A program made the translations under genes and the position numbers. This document shows, piece by piece, positions 55,886-64,000 of a DNA stretch of 64,000 nt. This DNA is from Deltaproteobacteria bacterium. GTDB lineage: Bacteria > Myxococcota_A > Polyangia > JACPQR01. The notes below the pieces were generated by a model. That model ran no database searches. It had not been told where the DNA came from and saw only the letters and a list, made by a program, of their open reading frames with translations. The stretch is from NCBI GenBank assembly GCA_016190375.1, contig JACPQR010000194.1, positions 20,606-84,605 on the forward strand, written 5' to 3'. The stretch's first letter is position 1. Every line of letters starts with the position of its first letter.

Positions 55886-56609
55886 TCGCCGCGATCAGGG
55901 CTACACCCTGATCGAGATCCTGGTCGTCCTGGCGATCCTCGTGGTCGTCGTGTCCGGCGCCAGCCTCGGGATCGGCAACCTCACGAGGGCGAACCTCCGT
56001 TCGGCGGCCGTCATGGTCGGCGCGGCCGTTCGCACGGGCTACACGCGCGCGATCACGCAGGGTCACGCGGTGCGGCTCGTCATGGACCTCGGCGGCCAGA
56101 GGCTCTGGCTCGAGGAGACGGAGGATCGGCTCGTCCTGTCGCGGGATGCGGACGACTCCGCCGCTGGAGCGTCCCAGGCGAGCACGGCGGACGCCGGCGC
56201 CCTGCCCACCGAGCCGCCGCCGCCCGAGGACGAGTTCGTGCTCGGCGCCCAGGACTTCCGCGTCGGCGAGTCGAACACGCCCCGGTATCGGGGGGCGCAG
56301 TTCCAGCGCATCGAGGGCTCGCGGTTCGCGCCCAGGGAGATGCCGCGCGGCATCAAGCTCCTCGCCGTCTACACCGCCCACACCGAGGGCCGGCAGGAGG
56401 AGGGCGTCCAGTACCTCTACTTCTGGCCGGGGGGGATGACCGAGCGCGCGGTGGTCCAGGTCGCCGACGGCGACGACGGGACCACGTTCTCCGTGGTCGT
56501 CCACCCTCTGACCGGGCGCACGAGGATCGAGGCGGTCCCGGTCGAGCCCGAAGCGGACCTCGTCGACGAGGAGGAACAGCCGGAGGAGGCCCGCGATGAG
56601 GAGGAATAG
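55869..56609 (+). CDS. gspH: minor pseudopilin GspH
   Basis: A 246-residue protein with prepilin site QG-YTLIEI near residue 12, Glu5 and a hydrophobic stem. The C-terminal domain is long for GspH, with a Pro/Glu/Ala-rich spacer (about 100-125). The last residues are acidic. Start at ATG 55869, inside the end of gspG. The end overlaps the start of gspI by 14 bp. Confidence 0.88.
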   Translation: MTTSSDRRDQGYTLIEILVVLAILVVVVSGASLGIGNLTRANLRSAAVMVGAAVRTGYTRAITQGHAVRLVMDLGGQRLWLEETEDRLVLSRDADDSAAGASQASTADAGALPTEPPPPEDEFVLGAQDFRVGESNTPRYRGAQFQRIEGSRFAPREMPRGIKLLAVYTAHTEGRQEEGVQYLYFWPGGMTERAVVQVADGDDGTTFSVVVHPLTGRTRIEAVPVEPEADLVDEEEQPEEARDEEE

Positions 56610-57507
56610 GCCCCAGATCTCCAGGAACCAACAGGCAACAGGCAACAGGCAACAGGCGGCGGGCAACGGTCCGGATCCAGAGCTCTCGCCGTTTGCGCCG
56701 TGGGCTGACGGTTGCCGGTTGTCGGTTGCCTGTCGCCTGTCGCCCGTTCTCCGGCTCGACCCGCGATGGGAATCGCGGAGATGTCGAACGTCCGCTGCAT
56801 CGCCTGCAGAGCCGAGACGCCTGCCGCGCTGCGCCGGTTGTGAAGGCTTCACCCTCCTCGAGGTCATGGTCTCGATCGCGATCCTCGCGCTCGCTCTCAC
56901 CTCGGTCTTCGCCGCGTCGGGCGGCGCCGTGGGGGCCACGACCCACGTCAAGAAGATCAGCGTCGCCACCATGCTCGCGCGCTGCAAGATGGTGGAGATC
57001 GAGCAGCAGTTCCGCCTCGAGGGCTTCCAGGTCACCGACGTGGAAGAGGAGGGGCCGTGCTGCGAGGACGAGGAGACGCCCGGCTTCACGTGCCGGTACA
57101 AGGTCGAGTCGGTAGAGCTGCCGGAGATGTCCGCGGTGCAGACCGCGGCGGGGAGCCTCATGAACGGCGATCCGCTCGGTCTCGGGGTCGGCCCACCCGA
57201 CGCGGAGGGAAACGCCCCGGGCGAAGAAGGTGACTCGACCGGCCTCGATCAGGGCCTCACCGCCGGACTGAACCTCCTCTACCCCCTCGTCTCGAACGTG
57301 CTCCAGGCGTCGATCCGCCGCGTCACGGTCGACGTGGTCTGGGTGGAAGGTGGCCAGGAACGAAAGGTCGAGGCAGTCCAGTTCGTCACGAGCCCGACGC
57401 AAGGCGTGGCCGCCGGCCAGGCACCGCCCCCCGGGGCCGAGGCTGGGGAGGACTCCGCGGCGGGCCCGGCGGCGCCGGCTCCGGGCACGGGAGGCGCGCC
57501 GCGGTGA
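56596..57507 (+). CDS. gspI: minor pseudopilin GspI with a very long leader containing a repeat element
   Basis: The mature part is a GspI-type minor pseudopilin: cleavage site G84-F85 (GFTLLEVMV), Glu5 at residue 89, hydrophobic stem, and two conserved Cys (CC near residue 155). A C-terminal Pro/Ala-rich tail of about 40 residues follows. What is odd is the leader: 84 residues instead of the usual 5-25, translated from a heptanucleotide repeat element (Gln/Ala/Thr/Gly/Asn/Arg runs). The ATG at 56596 has GGAGG upstream and overlaps gspH, as expected for the native start. No ATG or GTG lies in frame between the repeat element and the cleavage site. The gspI protein may still be made if the prepilin peptidase accepts the leader. 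Confidence 0.8.
   Translation: MRRNRPQISRNQQATGNRQQAAGNGPDPELSPFAPWADGCRLSVACRLSPVLRLDPRWESRRCRTSAASPAEPRRLPRCAGCEGFTLLEVMVSIAILALALTSVFAASGGAVGATTHVKKISVATMLARCKMVEIEQQFRLEGFQVTDVEEEGPCCEDEETPGFTCRYKVESVELPEMSAVQTAAGSLMNGDPLGLGVGPPDAEGNAPGEEGDSTGLDQGLTAGLNLLYPLVSNVLQASIRRVTVDVVWVEGGQERKVEAVQFVTSPTQGVAAGQAPPPGAEAGEDSAAGPAAPAPGTGGAPR
56629..56746 (+). repeat. heptanucleotide repeat element in inverted arrangement inside gspI
   Basis: CAACAGG is repeated four times perfectly at 56629-56656. The complementary-type heptamers GGTTGCC, GGTTGTC, GGTTGCC, TGTCGCC, TGTCGCC follow at 56710-56744. The two arms pair imperfectly over about 36 bases with a central 45-nt region, so the element can fold into a long hairpin. 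A 7-bp unit shifts the frame unless the copy number changes by three. Confidence 0.85.
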
Positions 57508-58334
57508 AGAAGGCCTCCCAAGCCGGGGCCCCCAGCGAGCGCAGCTCGTCTGGGGTGGAATCCGGTCTCACGCTGATCGAGCTGATGATCGCAGTCGCGA
57601 TCCTGGCGATGATCTCGACGATGGTCTGGTCCTCCTTCTCCGCGACCACGCGGACCAAGAGGACCATCGAGGCGAGCCAGGATCGCCATCACGAGACGCG
57701 CATCGCGATGAGCCGGATCGCGCGCGAGCTCTCGGAGGCCTTCCTGACCAAGAACTTCTCCACCGAGGGCCAGCTCGTGACCACGCCGCGCTCGCTCTTC
57801 GTGAGCGAGGACCGCCCGCCCTTCGACCGCGTCGACTTCGTCGCGTTCGCTCACCACAGGCTGTACAAGGACGCGAACGAGTCCGATCAATGCGAGGTCT
57901 CGTACTTCGTCACGCGCGACCTCGAGGACTCCGGCGTCGAGAACCTCGTTCGGCGCGAGTCGCGTCGGGTCGACGAGGACCCGCGACACGGCGGAGTGGT
58001 CTTCATCGTCGTGCCGGACGTCGCCGAGCTCGATCTTCAGTACTTCGACACGCAGTCGCAGGAATGGGTCGAGTACTGGGACACGACGTCGCTGGATGGC
58101 CAGCCCGATCGGCTCCCGGCGTTCGCGAGGGTCGCGCTGGTGGTCAAGGATGGCCCCGACAGGACGCTGCGCTTCGTCGAGAAGGTGACGTTCCAGCTCG
58201 AGAACCCGATTCCGGAGCCGCGAGTCAGGACCCTTCGAGTCGGCTCGGGCCAGTCGCCGGCCGCGCCTGGGGCCTCCCCTGCGGCTCCCCGCGTCCCGAT
58301 CGGTCGCCAGCCCCTGTTCGGAGGCATCCGGTGA
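57504..58334 (+). CDS. gspJ: minor pseudopilin GspJ
   Basis: A 276-residue protein with prepilin site SG-LTLIELMIAVAIL near residue 21 and Glu5. The C-terminal domain of about 220 residues matches GspJ in length and in segments such as RIARELSEAF and DLQYFDTQSQEW. A Pro/Ala-rich tail ends the protein. The GTG start at 57504 overlaps the gspI stop (GTGA), and the gspK GTG overlaps its own stop. Confidence 0.92.
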   Translation: MKKASQAGAPSERSSSGVESGLTLIELMIAVAILAMISTMVWSSFSATTRTKRTIEASQDRHHETRIAMSRIARELSEAFLTKNFSTEGQLVTTPRSLFVSEDRPPFDRVDFVAFAHHRLYKDANESDQCEVSYFVTRDLEDSGVENLVRRESRRVDEDPRHGGVVFIVVPDVAELDLQYFDTQSQEWVEYWDTTSLDGQPDRLPAFARVALVVKDGPDRTLRFVEKVTFQLENPIPEPRVRTLRVGSGQSPAAPGASPAAPRVPIGRQPLFGGIR

Positions 58335-59578
58335 GGGTCCGGCGCGCAGTCGGCTCGCTGTGGACCGAGCTCACGCGGCAGCGGGGGCGCCCCAGGCGCG
58401 CCCGCGACCAGCGGGGCGTCGCGCTCCTGCTGGTGCTGGTCACGATCGCGCTCCTGACGATCGTGATCGTCGAGATGCAGGAGAACGCGCAGGTGTCCCT
58501 CGCGACGGGCGTGAACGAGCGAGACGACATGAGCGCCACGTACCTCGCTCGGAGCGGAGTGAGCATGGCCAGGCTGCTCTTGGCACTGGGGCCCACGATC
58601 AACGACGCCCTGGCCCAGACGCCGATCGGTCAGATCGAGATCTGGCAGTACGCGGACCTGTTGACCGAGATCTTCAACACCCAGGAGGCCGCGTCGGGGC
58701 TCGGCTCGCTCGTCGGCATCGATCTCGGTGGGGCCAAGGGGTTCGGCGGCTTCGAGGGCCACTTCACCGTGGAGATCGTGGACGAGGACAGCCGGATCAA
58801 CCTGAACCTCGCGGCCCGCAAGCAGTCGCAGGACCTCCTCGCCCGCGAGCTGGGCGGCCTGTTCGCTCCGGTGATCTTCGATCCGATCTTCGACGCCCGC
58901 GACGCCCGCGGGGACATCACCGACCGCGAGACGTTGATCGGGGCGATCATCGACTACGTCGACACGGACACGACGCTGTACGGGTTCGAGACCGGCTCGG
59001 AGGACACCTACTACGAGACCCTGGAGGATCCCTACGAGCGCAAGAACGCCGCGATGGACTCGCTCGAGGAGCTGCACCTCGTCCGTGGTGTCGGCGACGA
59101 CTTCTGGACCGCGTTCGTCGAGCCCGATCCGCTGGACCACACGACGAGGCGCATGACGGTCTGGGGCGACGGCCGGATCAACGTCAACCAGGCTCCGCCC
59201 GAGGTGATCGCCTCCGTCATCTGCACGCTCGCGACCGACCCGACGACACCCGTCTGCGACCCGCAGGATCCGACGGCCATGCAAACGCTGATGGTGACGC
59301 TCCTGTCCGTCCGCGAGTTGTTCGGCGGTGCGTCCGTCTGGAGCTCGGTCGAGGAGTTCGTCCAGTCCGTGAACGGGGGCACCGGGATCGAGGGCGAGCC
59401 GAGCGTGCAGATCGACGCAGCGCAGGCGAAGCAGCTGCTCAAGACGTCCAGTCAGACCTTCTCCATCTACGCCACCGCGGAGGTGGGTCGGGTCGTGCAT
59501 CGAATCCACGCGGTGGTAGTAGCGGATCGGGCCAACGCCGAGAGCGGCGGTCAGCTCATCTACTGGAGGGAGGAGTGA
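58331..59578 (+). CDS. gspK: minor pseudopilin GspK
   Basis: A 415-residue protein. Its N-terminus has the GspK-type site RG-VALLLVLVTIALL, where Glu5 is absent, as usual for GspK, which caps the pseudopilus tip. The large C-terminal domain has SRINLNLAA and RINVNQAPPEVI segments typical of GspK. The GTG start at 58331 overlaps the gspJ stop. Confidence 0.92.
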   Translation: MRVRRAVGSLWTELTRQRGRPRRARDQRGVALLLVLVTIALLTIVIVEMQENAQVSLATGVNERDDMSATYLARSGVSMARLLLALGPTINDALAQTPIGQIEIWQYADLLTEIFNTQEAASGLGSLVGIDLGGAKGFGGFEGHFTVEIVDEDSRINLNLAARKQSQDLLARELGGLFAPVIFDPIFDARDARGDITDRETLIGAIIDYVDTDTTLYGFETGSEDTYYETLEDPYERKNAAMDSLEELHLVRGVGDDFWTAFVEPDPLDHTTRRMTVWGDGRINVNQAPPEVIASVICTLATDPTTPVCDPQDPTAMQTLMVTLLSVRELFGGASVWSSVEEFVQSVNGGTGIEGEPSVQIDAAQAKQLLKTSSQTFSIYATAEVGRVVHRIHAVVVADRANAESGGQLIYWREE

Positions 59579-59580
59579 CG

Positions 59581-61251
59581 ATGGCGGTGCTCGCCGGCGT
59601 CGACGTGGGGACGAGGGCGGTGAGGGCGGTCGTGATCCGCACGGGGATCAAGCGGACCTTCACGATCGAGCGCACGATCGAGGTCCCGTGCCAGATGGAC
59701 CCGTCGGGGGCGATTCCGAGGGAAGAGGTCGTCAAGGCGCTCGGAAGCGTGACCTCGCAGCTTCCGCCGACGGACGGCGTCTACGCGGCGCTCCCCGGCG
59801 ACTGCGTGTCCACGCGGATCGTCGAGCTCCCTGCCGCAGCGGCCCGCAGGGTCGAGCAGGTCTTGCCGTTCGAGCTGGAGGGGAACATCCCGTTCGACGT
59901 GGGTGACTCCGTCGTCGACTACCAGCCGCTCGGCGACGCCGGAGCAGGCGCCAAGCGCGGGTTCAAGATCCTGGCCGCTGCCGCGCCTCGCGCGAAGGTG
60001 GTGGAGCGCCTCGCCCTGTGCTCCGAGGGCGGGCTCGACCCGCGCGAGCTGGGTTGCGACCCTCTCGCGTACGGCGACCTCGCCTCCTTCACGCCGCCCG
60101 CGCCCGAGGGCCTTGCCACCGCCGTCGTCGACATCGGCCACGAGAGAACGTCGGTGGCGCTGATGCGAGCGGGCTTCGTGGAGTTCGCCCGGACGCTGTC
60201 ACGCGGTGGACGCCACGTCACCGCGGCGCTGTCCCGAGACCTCGGCATGGCACCCGTCTCCGCCGAGGAGGGCAAGATCGTACAAGGCTTCGTCGCTCCC
60301 GCGGCGAGCGCCCCGACACCGGCGCACGCCCGAGTCGCCCAGATCGTCCGCTCGGCGCTCGATCCGCTGATCCGCGACCTCAGACAGACGCTCGGGGCCT
60401 ACCGGGCCGCCACGGGCGGGGACGTCGGCCAGCTCTACCTCTGCGGCGGCGGGGCTCGCCTGCGCGGGATCGCCGAGCTCCTTGCGTCGGAGCTCGGGGT
60501 TGCCGTCTCGCTCTACCCCTTCCCCGCCGTGGCGGGCGCTCCGGCGAACGAAGAGGAGGCGATTGGCTTCGTCAAGGCGCTCGCCCTGGCGCTACGCGGT
60601 TCGGGTCGGGCCAAGCGGATCGACTTCCGCAAGGGAAGTCTGGCGGCCAAGGTCAGCACGCGAGAAGCCCGCGGAGTACTCGTGTGGACCGGCGCGTACG
60701 TGGTGGCGCTCCTTCTGGCCTGGGGCTTCTCGGCCTTCGCGCACTACAGCGTCCTCGGGGCCGAGCACGACCAGCAGGTGGAGCAGCTCAGGGCCACGAC
60801 GAAGCAGCTCCTCGGAACGGAGATCGACGACTTCGTCCGCGCCCAGGCGCTCGCCAAAGGCGCCCGGTCGCAGTCCGACCCCACGCCCGAGGCCGACGCG
60901 TTCGTCGTCCTCGACGAGCTCAGCCGCAGGATCCCGTCGACGATCGTCCACGACATCGACGACCTCGAGATCCGCTCCGACCACGTCACGATCCGCGGCC
61001 AGGTGACCTCGCTCGGGGACGTGGACACCCTGTACACGTCGCTGTCCGAGTACGAGTGCTTTTCGGCGATCGAGAAGGGCCGCACGACGAGGACCGTCGA
61101 CGGCAGCCGCCAGAAGTACAACTTCGACATCACGGTCCAGTGCCGGGACGGCGAGGAGGAGGAGCCCGCGGACGGCGGTGCGGCGGCGGGTGCGCGGCTG
61201 CCACGCCGCCGGGTAGGGATCACGAAGACGGCCACGGGAGATGCCCCATGA
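59581..61251 (+). CDS. gspL: type II secretion protein GspL (PilM/FtsA-like)
   Basis: A 556-residue inner-membrane protein. The cytoplasmic actin-like domain (about 1-345) has GVDVGTRAVRAV at the start, VVDIGHERTS near residue 181 and CGGGARLRGI near 288. One membrane helix near 370-390 (GAYVVALLLAWGFSAFA) is followed by a periplasmic domain and a Glu/Ala-rich end. It recruits GspE to the platform with GspM. ATG at 59581 follows gspK by 2 bp, and its stop overlaps gspM (ATGA). Confidence 0.92.
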   Translation: MAVLAGVDVGTRAVRAVVIRTGIKRTFTIERTIEVPCQMDPSGAIPREEVVKALGSVTSQLPPTDGVYAALPGDCVSTRIVELPAAAARRVEQVLPFELEGNIPFDVGDSVVDYQPLGDAGAGAKRGFKILAAAAPRAKVVERLALCSEGGLDPRELGCDPLAYGDLASFTPPAPEGLATAVVDIGHERTSVALMRAGFVEFARTLSRGGRHVTAALSRDLGMAPVSAEEGKIVQGFVAPAASAPTPAHARVAQIVRSALDPLIRDLRQTLGAYRAATGGDVGQLYLCGGGARLRGIAELLASELGVAVSLYPFPAVAGAPANEEEAIGFVKALALALRGSGRAKRIDFRKGSLAAKVSTREARGVLVWTGAYVVALLLAWGFSAFAHYSVLGAEHDQQVEQLRATTKQLLGTEIDDFVRAQALAKGARSQSDPTPEADAFVVLDELSRRIPSTIVHDIDDLEIRSDHVTIRGQVTSLGDVDTLYTSLSEYECFSAIEKGRTTRTVDGSRQKYNFDITVQCRDGEEEEPADGGAAAGARLPRRRVGITKTATGDAP

Positions 61252-61889
61252 TCCTCATGTCGGCCGTCACCGCGTACTTCTCCCGCCTGTCGCCCCGCGA
61301 GCGGGTCATGGTCGGCGGGCTCGGAGCGACGATCGCCGTCTTCGTCCTCGGCCTCGCGGTCCTGCAGGTCTCCTCGAGCCTGGACGAGCTCGAGAGCCAG
61401 AACTTCGAGGACGCCGAGGCCTTGAGGCTCATCGGGCGCAACGCCGACAAGCTGCGCGAGAGCCAGCGCGAACAGGCCGCGCAGGAGCGGAAATTCGCGC
61501 GCAAGGCGCCGGCCCTTCAGGGCTGGCTCGAGCAGATCGCGACGAAGCGTTCCCTCGAGATCCCAGAGGCCCAGGACAAGCCGGACGTGAACAGGGGAAA
61601 GAACTTCATCGAGCGGAGCGTCGAGATCCGCCTGCGCAAGATCGGGCTCGCGCCGCTCACCGAGTTCATGGTCGACGTCGAGAACTCCCCCTCCCCCGTG
61701 GCGATCACGCGGCTCCACGTTCGGCGGCGCATGGGCGAGAGCGACTCGTACGACGTCGAGATGACCGTCTCTGCCTACGACTCGCTGGGGGCGGCCAAGA
61801 CGGACAAGGGGCCCCGGAGCCCTCTCCCTCGCGCCGCGCTCGAGGCGGGACGACCGACACCCGCGGCTGGGTCGGGATCGGAAGACTGA
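61248..61889 (+). CDS. gspM: type II secretion protein GspM
   Basis: A 213-residue bitopic protein: an N-terminal cytoplasmic segment (YFSRLSPRERVMV), one membrane helix (GGLGATIAVFVLGLAVLQV), a coiled-coil-like stretch rich in Glu/Arg (about 45-85) and a small periplasmic ferredoxin-like domain, as in GspM. A Pro/Ala-rich tail ends it. Its position right after gspL supports the call. Confidence 0.88.
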   Translation: MILMSAVTAYFSRLSPRERVMVGGLGATIAVFVLGLAVLQVSSSLDELESQNFEDAEALRLIGRNADKLRESQREQAAQERKFARKAPALQGWLEQIATKRSLEIPEAQDKPDVNRGKNFIERSVEIRLRKIGLAPLTEFMVDVENSPSPVAITRLHVRRRMGESDSYDVEMTVSAYDSLGAAKTDKGPRSPLPRAALEAGRPTPAAGSGSED

Positions 61890-61890
61890 C

Positions 61891-63030
61891 GTGGCGACCA
61901 AGACCAGACTCTTCAAGTGGATCGGTTATCCCGCGTACTTCCTGTTCTGCATGGTCGCCTTCGCGTACTGCACGTTCCCCTACGAGCGCGTCCGCGAGAA
62001 GGTTCGCGTCGCGCTCGAGGAGAGCTTCAACGCGGACGTCAAGATCGCCGAGCTGTCCCCTTCCTGGGTGACGGGAGTCGAGGTGTCGGGCGTCGAGATC
62101 AAGACCAGACCCGCCCGCGCGGGCGAGGTCCCGAAGACCTTCCTGATCGACAGCCTGACTGCGCGCGTGGGCCTCTTCTCGCTCGTCATGGGGGGCATAG
62201 ACATCTCGTATGCCGTGGAGATCTACGGGGGGGAGATCGAGGGGACCTTCAGCCAGGACGGCGCCAACGCCTCGGCCGCGATCCAGTTCGAGGAGCTCGA
62301 CCTGTCGAAGGTCCAGACGCTCAGGGACGCGATCGGACTGCCGCTCGCGGGCCTCGTGTCGGGCGAGGCGAACCTCACGCTGCCCGAGCGCGCCCTGGCG
62401 AAGGCGGAGGGCGCGATCCGGCTGCGAACGAGCGGAGTGAAGGTCGGCGACGGCAAGGCGAAGCTCGAGATCCCCGGCTTCGGCGGGCTCACGATCGATC
62501 CGATCGAGGTCGGCGAGCTCAACGGCGAGCTCATGGTCAAGACCGGCAAGGCGACCATCTCGCGGCTCGGCGCCCAGGGCAGGGATCTGGAGCTCATCGG
62601 TGAGGGAAAGATCGACCTTCGCGACCCCGTGCCGCTCAGCTCGGTACAGGCCTACGTCCGCTTCAAGATCAGCCCGGCCTACACGAAGCGAAACAAGCGG
62701 ATGGAGCCGCTGGTAGGTGGCCTCGACCTGATGCCCTCGACGAAACGCGCGAAGCGCCCGGACGGGTTCTTCGGCTATCGAGTGAGCGGCACCTTCTCGC
62801 GCGGGCTGTCCTTCATCCCGTCGGCGCGGGCACCTCTGGCTCGCGAGCACGGCCCGCGCACGCCCCCCGCGAGGCATCGGGTCCCGCGCCCGCGCGACGT
62901 CGGGGCGCCATCTCCCGCGGCTCCGGCCGTGCCCGAGGCCCCGGAGGAGCCCGACGAAGTCCTCGACCCGGCGGTCGCCGGGCCACCGCAGTCCGACCTG
63001 CCGACCGAGGAGAATCTGTTCGGGGAGTGA
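61891..63030 (+). CDS. gspN: type II secretion protein GspN
   Basis: A 379-residue inner-membrane protein with one N-terminal helix (YPAYFLFCMVAFAYCTF) and a long periplasmic domain of repeated strands (VEVSGVEIKTRP, VEIYGGEIEGTFSQDG, LPLAGLVSGEANLTLP), a pattern shared with GspN and AsmA-like proteins. A Pro/Ala-rich tail of about 70 residues follows. Starts with GTG at 61891, 1 bp after the gspM stop. Last gene of the operon; it converges on the next gene with 3 bp between stops. No gene for the prepilin peptidase GspO is in the window. Confidence 0.88.
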   Translation: MATKTRLFKWIGYPAYFLFCMVAFAYCTFPYERVREKVRVALEESFNADVKIAELSPSWVTGVEVSGVEIKTRPARAGEVPKTFLIDSLTARVGLFSLVMGGIDISYAVEIYGGEIEGTFSQDGANASAAIQFEELDLSKVQTLRDAIGLPLAGLVSGEANLTLPERALAKAEGAIRLRTSGVKVGDGKAKLEIPGFGGLTIDPIEVGELNGELMVKTGKATISRLGAQGRDLELIGEGKIDLRDPVPLSSVQAYVRFKISPAYTKRNKRMEPLVGGLDLMPSTKRAKRPDGFFGYRVSGTFSRGLSFIPSARAPLAREHGPRTPPARHRVPRPRDVGAPSPAAPAVPEAPEEPDEVLDPAVAGPPQSDLPTEENLFGE

Positions 63031-63033
63031 CGG

Positions 63034-64000
63034 TCAGATCTCGAAGGCGTCCGCATCCCAAGGCGGGGGCAGGTCATGGTGGAGCAGGTGCTCGCCCGGC
63101 GTGAGGTCGACGTGGAAGTGATCGCGATGGGCCGCGTTGTAGTCCGGCGTGAGGATGATGTTGAAGACGCTCTCGTCGTACATCCAGTGCGCGAGGTCGT
63201 AGAGGAACTGTCCGCCGTCCGTTCCGGGCGTGGAGTCGTCGATGATCCAGTCGTCCTCGAGCGTGTAGGTCGTCCCACCCTCGAGCGTGAAGGCCGCCAG
63301 GTCGATCGCGAGCCCGTTGCCGTGCTCCGATAGCGTGTCGGTGCCCGCGATCACGCGGCAGTTGTACGTGCCCAGGTCCGTGAAGGACACGACGCCGATC
63401 TCGACCAGATGGTCGGCCAGCACGGCCACCTGGCGGGCGAGCGCGCAGCCCATGAGCAGGCGACCGCCGCCGCCCTCCGGGAACTCGATTCCCCGGATCG
63501 GCGAGTTGACGAAGACGGGATCCGGGATCTCGCAGGTCAGGTCGGGGTGGTCGTCCGGACGATCGACCACGGGCGCGCTCGGCTCGAAGTCGATGCCGAG
63601 GGCGGCGAGCTCGGCCTGGCAGCCCTCGGGATCCGGGACGAGGTCCTCGGGGATGCACACGGTCTGCTGAACTCCCTCTTCTCCGTACCTCGGCAGGCCC
63701 GCGCAGGCGTAACCCTGCCTGCAGCCGGACGCGGGGAACCGGTCGCGATCGCAGCGTGACACGCAGTAGCCGGTTGGCTCGATCCCGATCTCGCCGCCGT
63801 CGATGCAGAACGTGACCGGCGCTCCGTCCTGGTCGGGGCAAAGCCGGTCGCACGGCATCGAGCAATGGCCGCAGGGAAAGCCCTCGGGCGGCCCGAGGCA
63901 GATCCCTTCGTCGTACGGACATTCTCCGTCCGCATCGCAAGACGCGCCGACGAACTCCCAGGCCTCTGCCGGATCGCAGACCTCGCCTTCGCCCTCTCCC
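63034..64000 (-). CDS. extensin-like zinc-peptidase-fold protein, Cys-rich N-terminus (5' end outside the window)
   Basis: The reading frame runs off the right end of the window; about 321 residues are seen and the start is missing. The visible part begins with Gly-Glu repeats and a Cys-rich stretch (a dozen Cys within about 100 residues, e.g. GHCSMPCDRLCPDQDG). The C-terminal ~170 residues match the extensin-like C-terminal/LAS-peptidase pattern, with SEHGNGLAIDLAAF (SxHxxGxAxD) and HRDHFHVDL holding the likely zinc ligands. A peptidoglycan-type substrate is possible. It is probably secreted; a signal peptide would lie beyond the edge. It converges on gspN with 3 bp between stops. Confidence 0.78.
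   Translation of the reverse strand, partial: GEGEGEVCDPAEAWEFVGASCDADGECPYDEGICLGPPEGFPCGHCSMPCDRLCPDQDGAPVTFCIDGGEIGIEPTGYCVSRCDRDRFPASGCRQGYACAGLPRYGEEGVQQTVCIPEDLVPDPEGCQAELAALGIDFEPSAPVVDRPDDHPDLTCEIPDPVFVNSPIRGIEFPEGGGGRLLMGCALARQVAVLADHLVEIGVVSFTDLGTYNCRVIAGTDTLSEHGNGLAIDLAAFTLEGGTTYTLEDDWIIDDSTPGTDGGQFLYDLAHWMYDESVFNIILTPDYNAAHRDHFHVDLTPGEHLLHHDLPPPWDADAFEI

Noticed and set aside
56629..56744. Heptamer array as a CRISPR
   Set aside because: Units are 7 bp with no spacers of constant length and no cas genes in the window.
56596..57507. gspI as a broken gene
   Set aside because: Despite the repeat element the frame is open from a good start to the stop, and the mature GspI part is complete.

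Overview
The window looks like a high-GC chromosome segment from a Myxococcota (deltaproteobacterial) lineage. The signs are a Ser/Thr kinase with PEGA repeats, sigma54 activators that carry FHA domains in place of receivers, a MYXO-CTERM-type tail on a secreted protease, IgGFc-binding-type lipoproteins, Asp/Ser/Ala low-complexity linkers after lipoprotein cysteines, and one-TolQ/two-TolR motor sets like myxobacterial AglRQS. Coding density is very high. No tRNA, rRNA, CRISPR array, prophage or insertion sequence was recognised. The species cannot be named from the sequence.

Layout. 0.1-9 kb: PEGA kinase, an uncharacterised protein coupled to a small membrane protein, Lon protease coupled to a membrane zinc-peptidase. 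9-14.9 kb: two TolQ-TolR-TolR sets transcribed divergently from an 0.83-kb intergenic region with recognisable promoters and a small repeat cluster, followed by two unknown genes. 14.9-19.7 kb: a TRAP transporter operon of the TatT type (TPR lipoprotein, DctP, fused DctQ-DctM with a Cys-repeat tail). 19.7-24.7 kb: rhodanese/MauE pair, degenerate carboxyltransferase, PilZ protein, PEBP lipoprotein, HEAT-repeat lipoprotein. 24.8-29.7 kb: DAG-kinase-like protein, PhoH, GAF/HD-GYP protein, lipoprotein. 29.7-33.8 kb: two FHA/sigma54 activators around an outer-membrane protein. 33.8-44 kb: large surface lipoproteins, M23/LysM peptidase, metallophosphoesterase, trypsin-like protease, MerR-TPR regulator. 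44-48.1 kb: isochorismatase-like hydrolase, BrkB-type membrane protein, NtrC-type regulator, SerC.

48.4-63.0 kb: a nearly complete type II secretion operon, gspC-D-E-F-(G-like)-G-H-I-J-K-L-M-N, with almost every gene overlapping or nearly abutting the next. It is preceded by a well-spaced sigma54 -24/-12 element, and an orphan NtrC-type regulator lies two genes upstream. A heptanucleotide repeat element sits in the leader region of gspI. The window ends inside a Cys-rich extensin-like zinc-peptidase gene on the minus strand.

Two genome-style features recur. Several genes have a TAnnnT (-10-like) hexamer only 6-10 nt upstream of the start codon, which suggests leaderless or near-leaderless mRNAs. 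All eight convergent gene pairs have 22 bp or less between stop codons, or overlap. All functional statements come from reading motifs in the translations; no database search was run.
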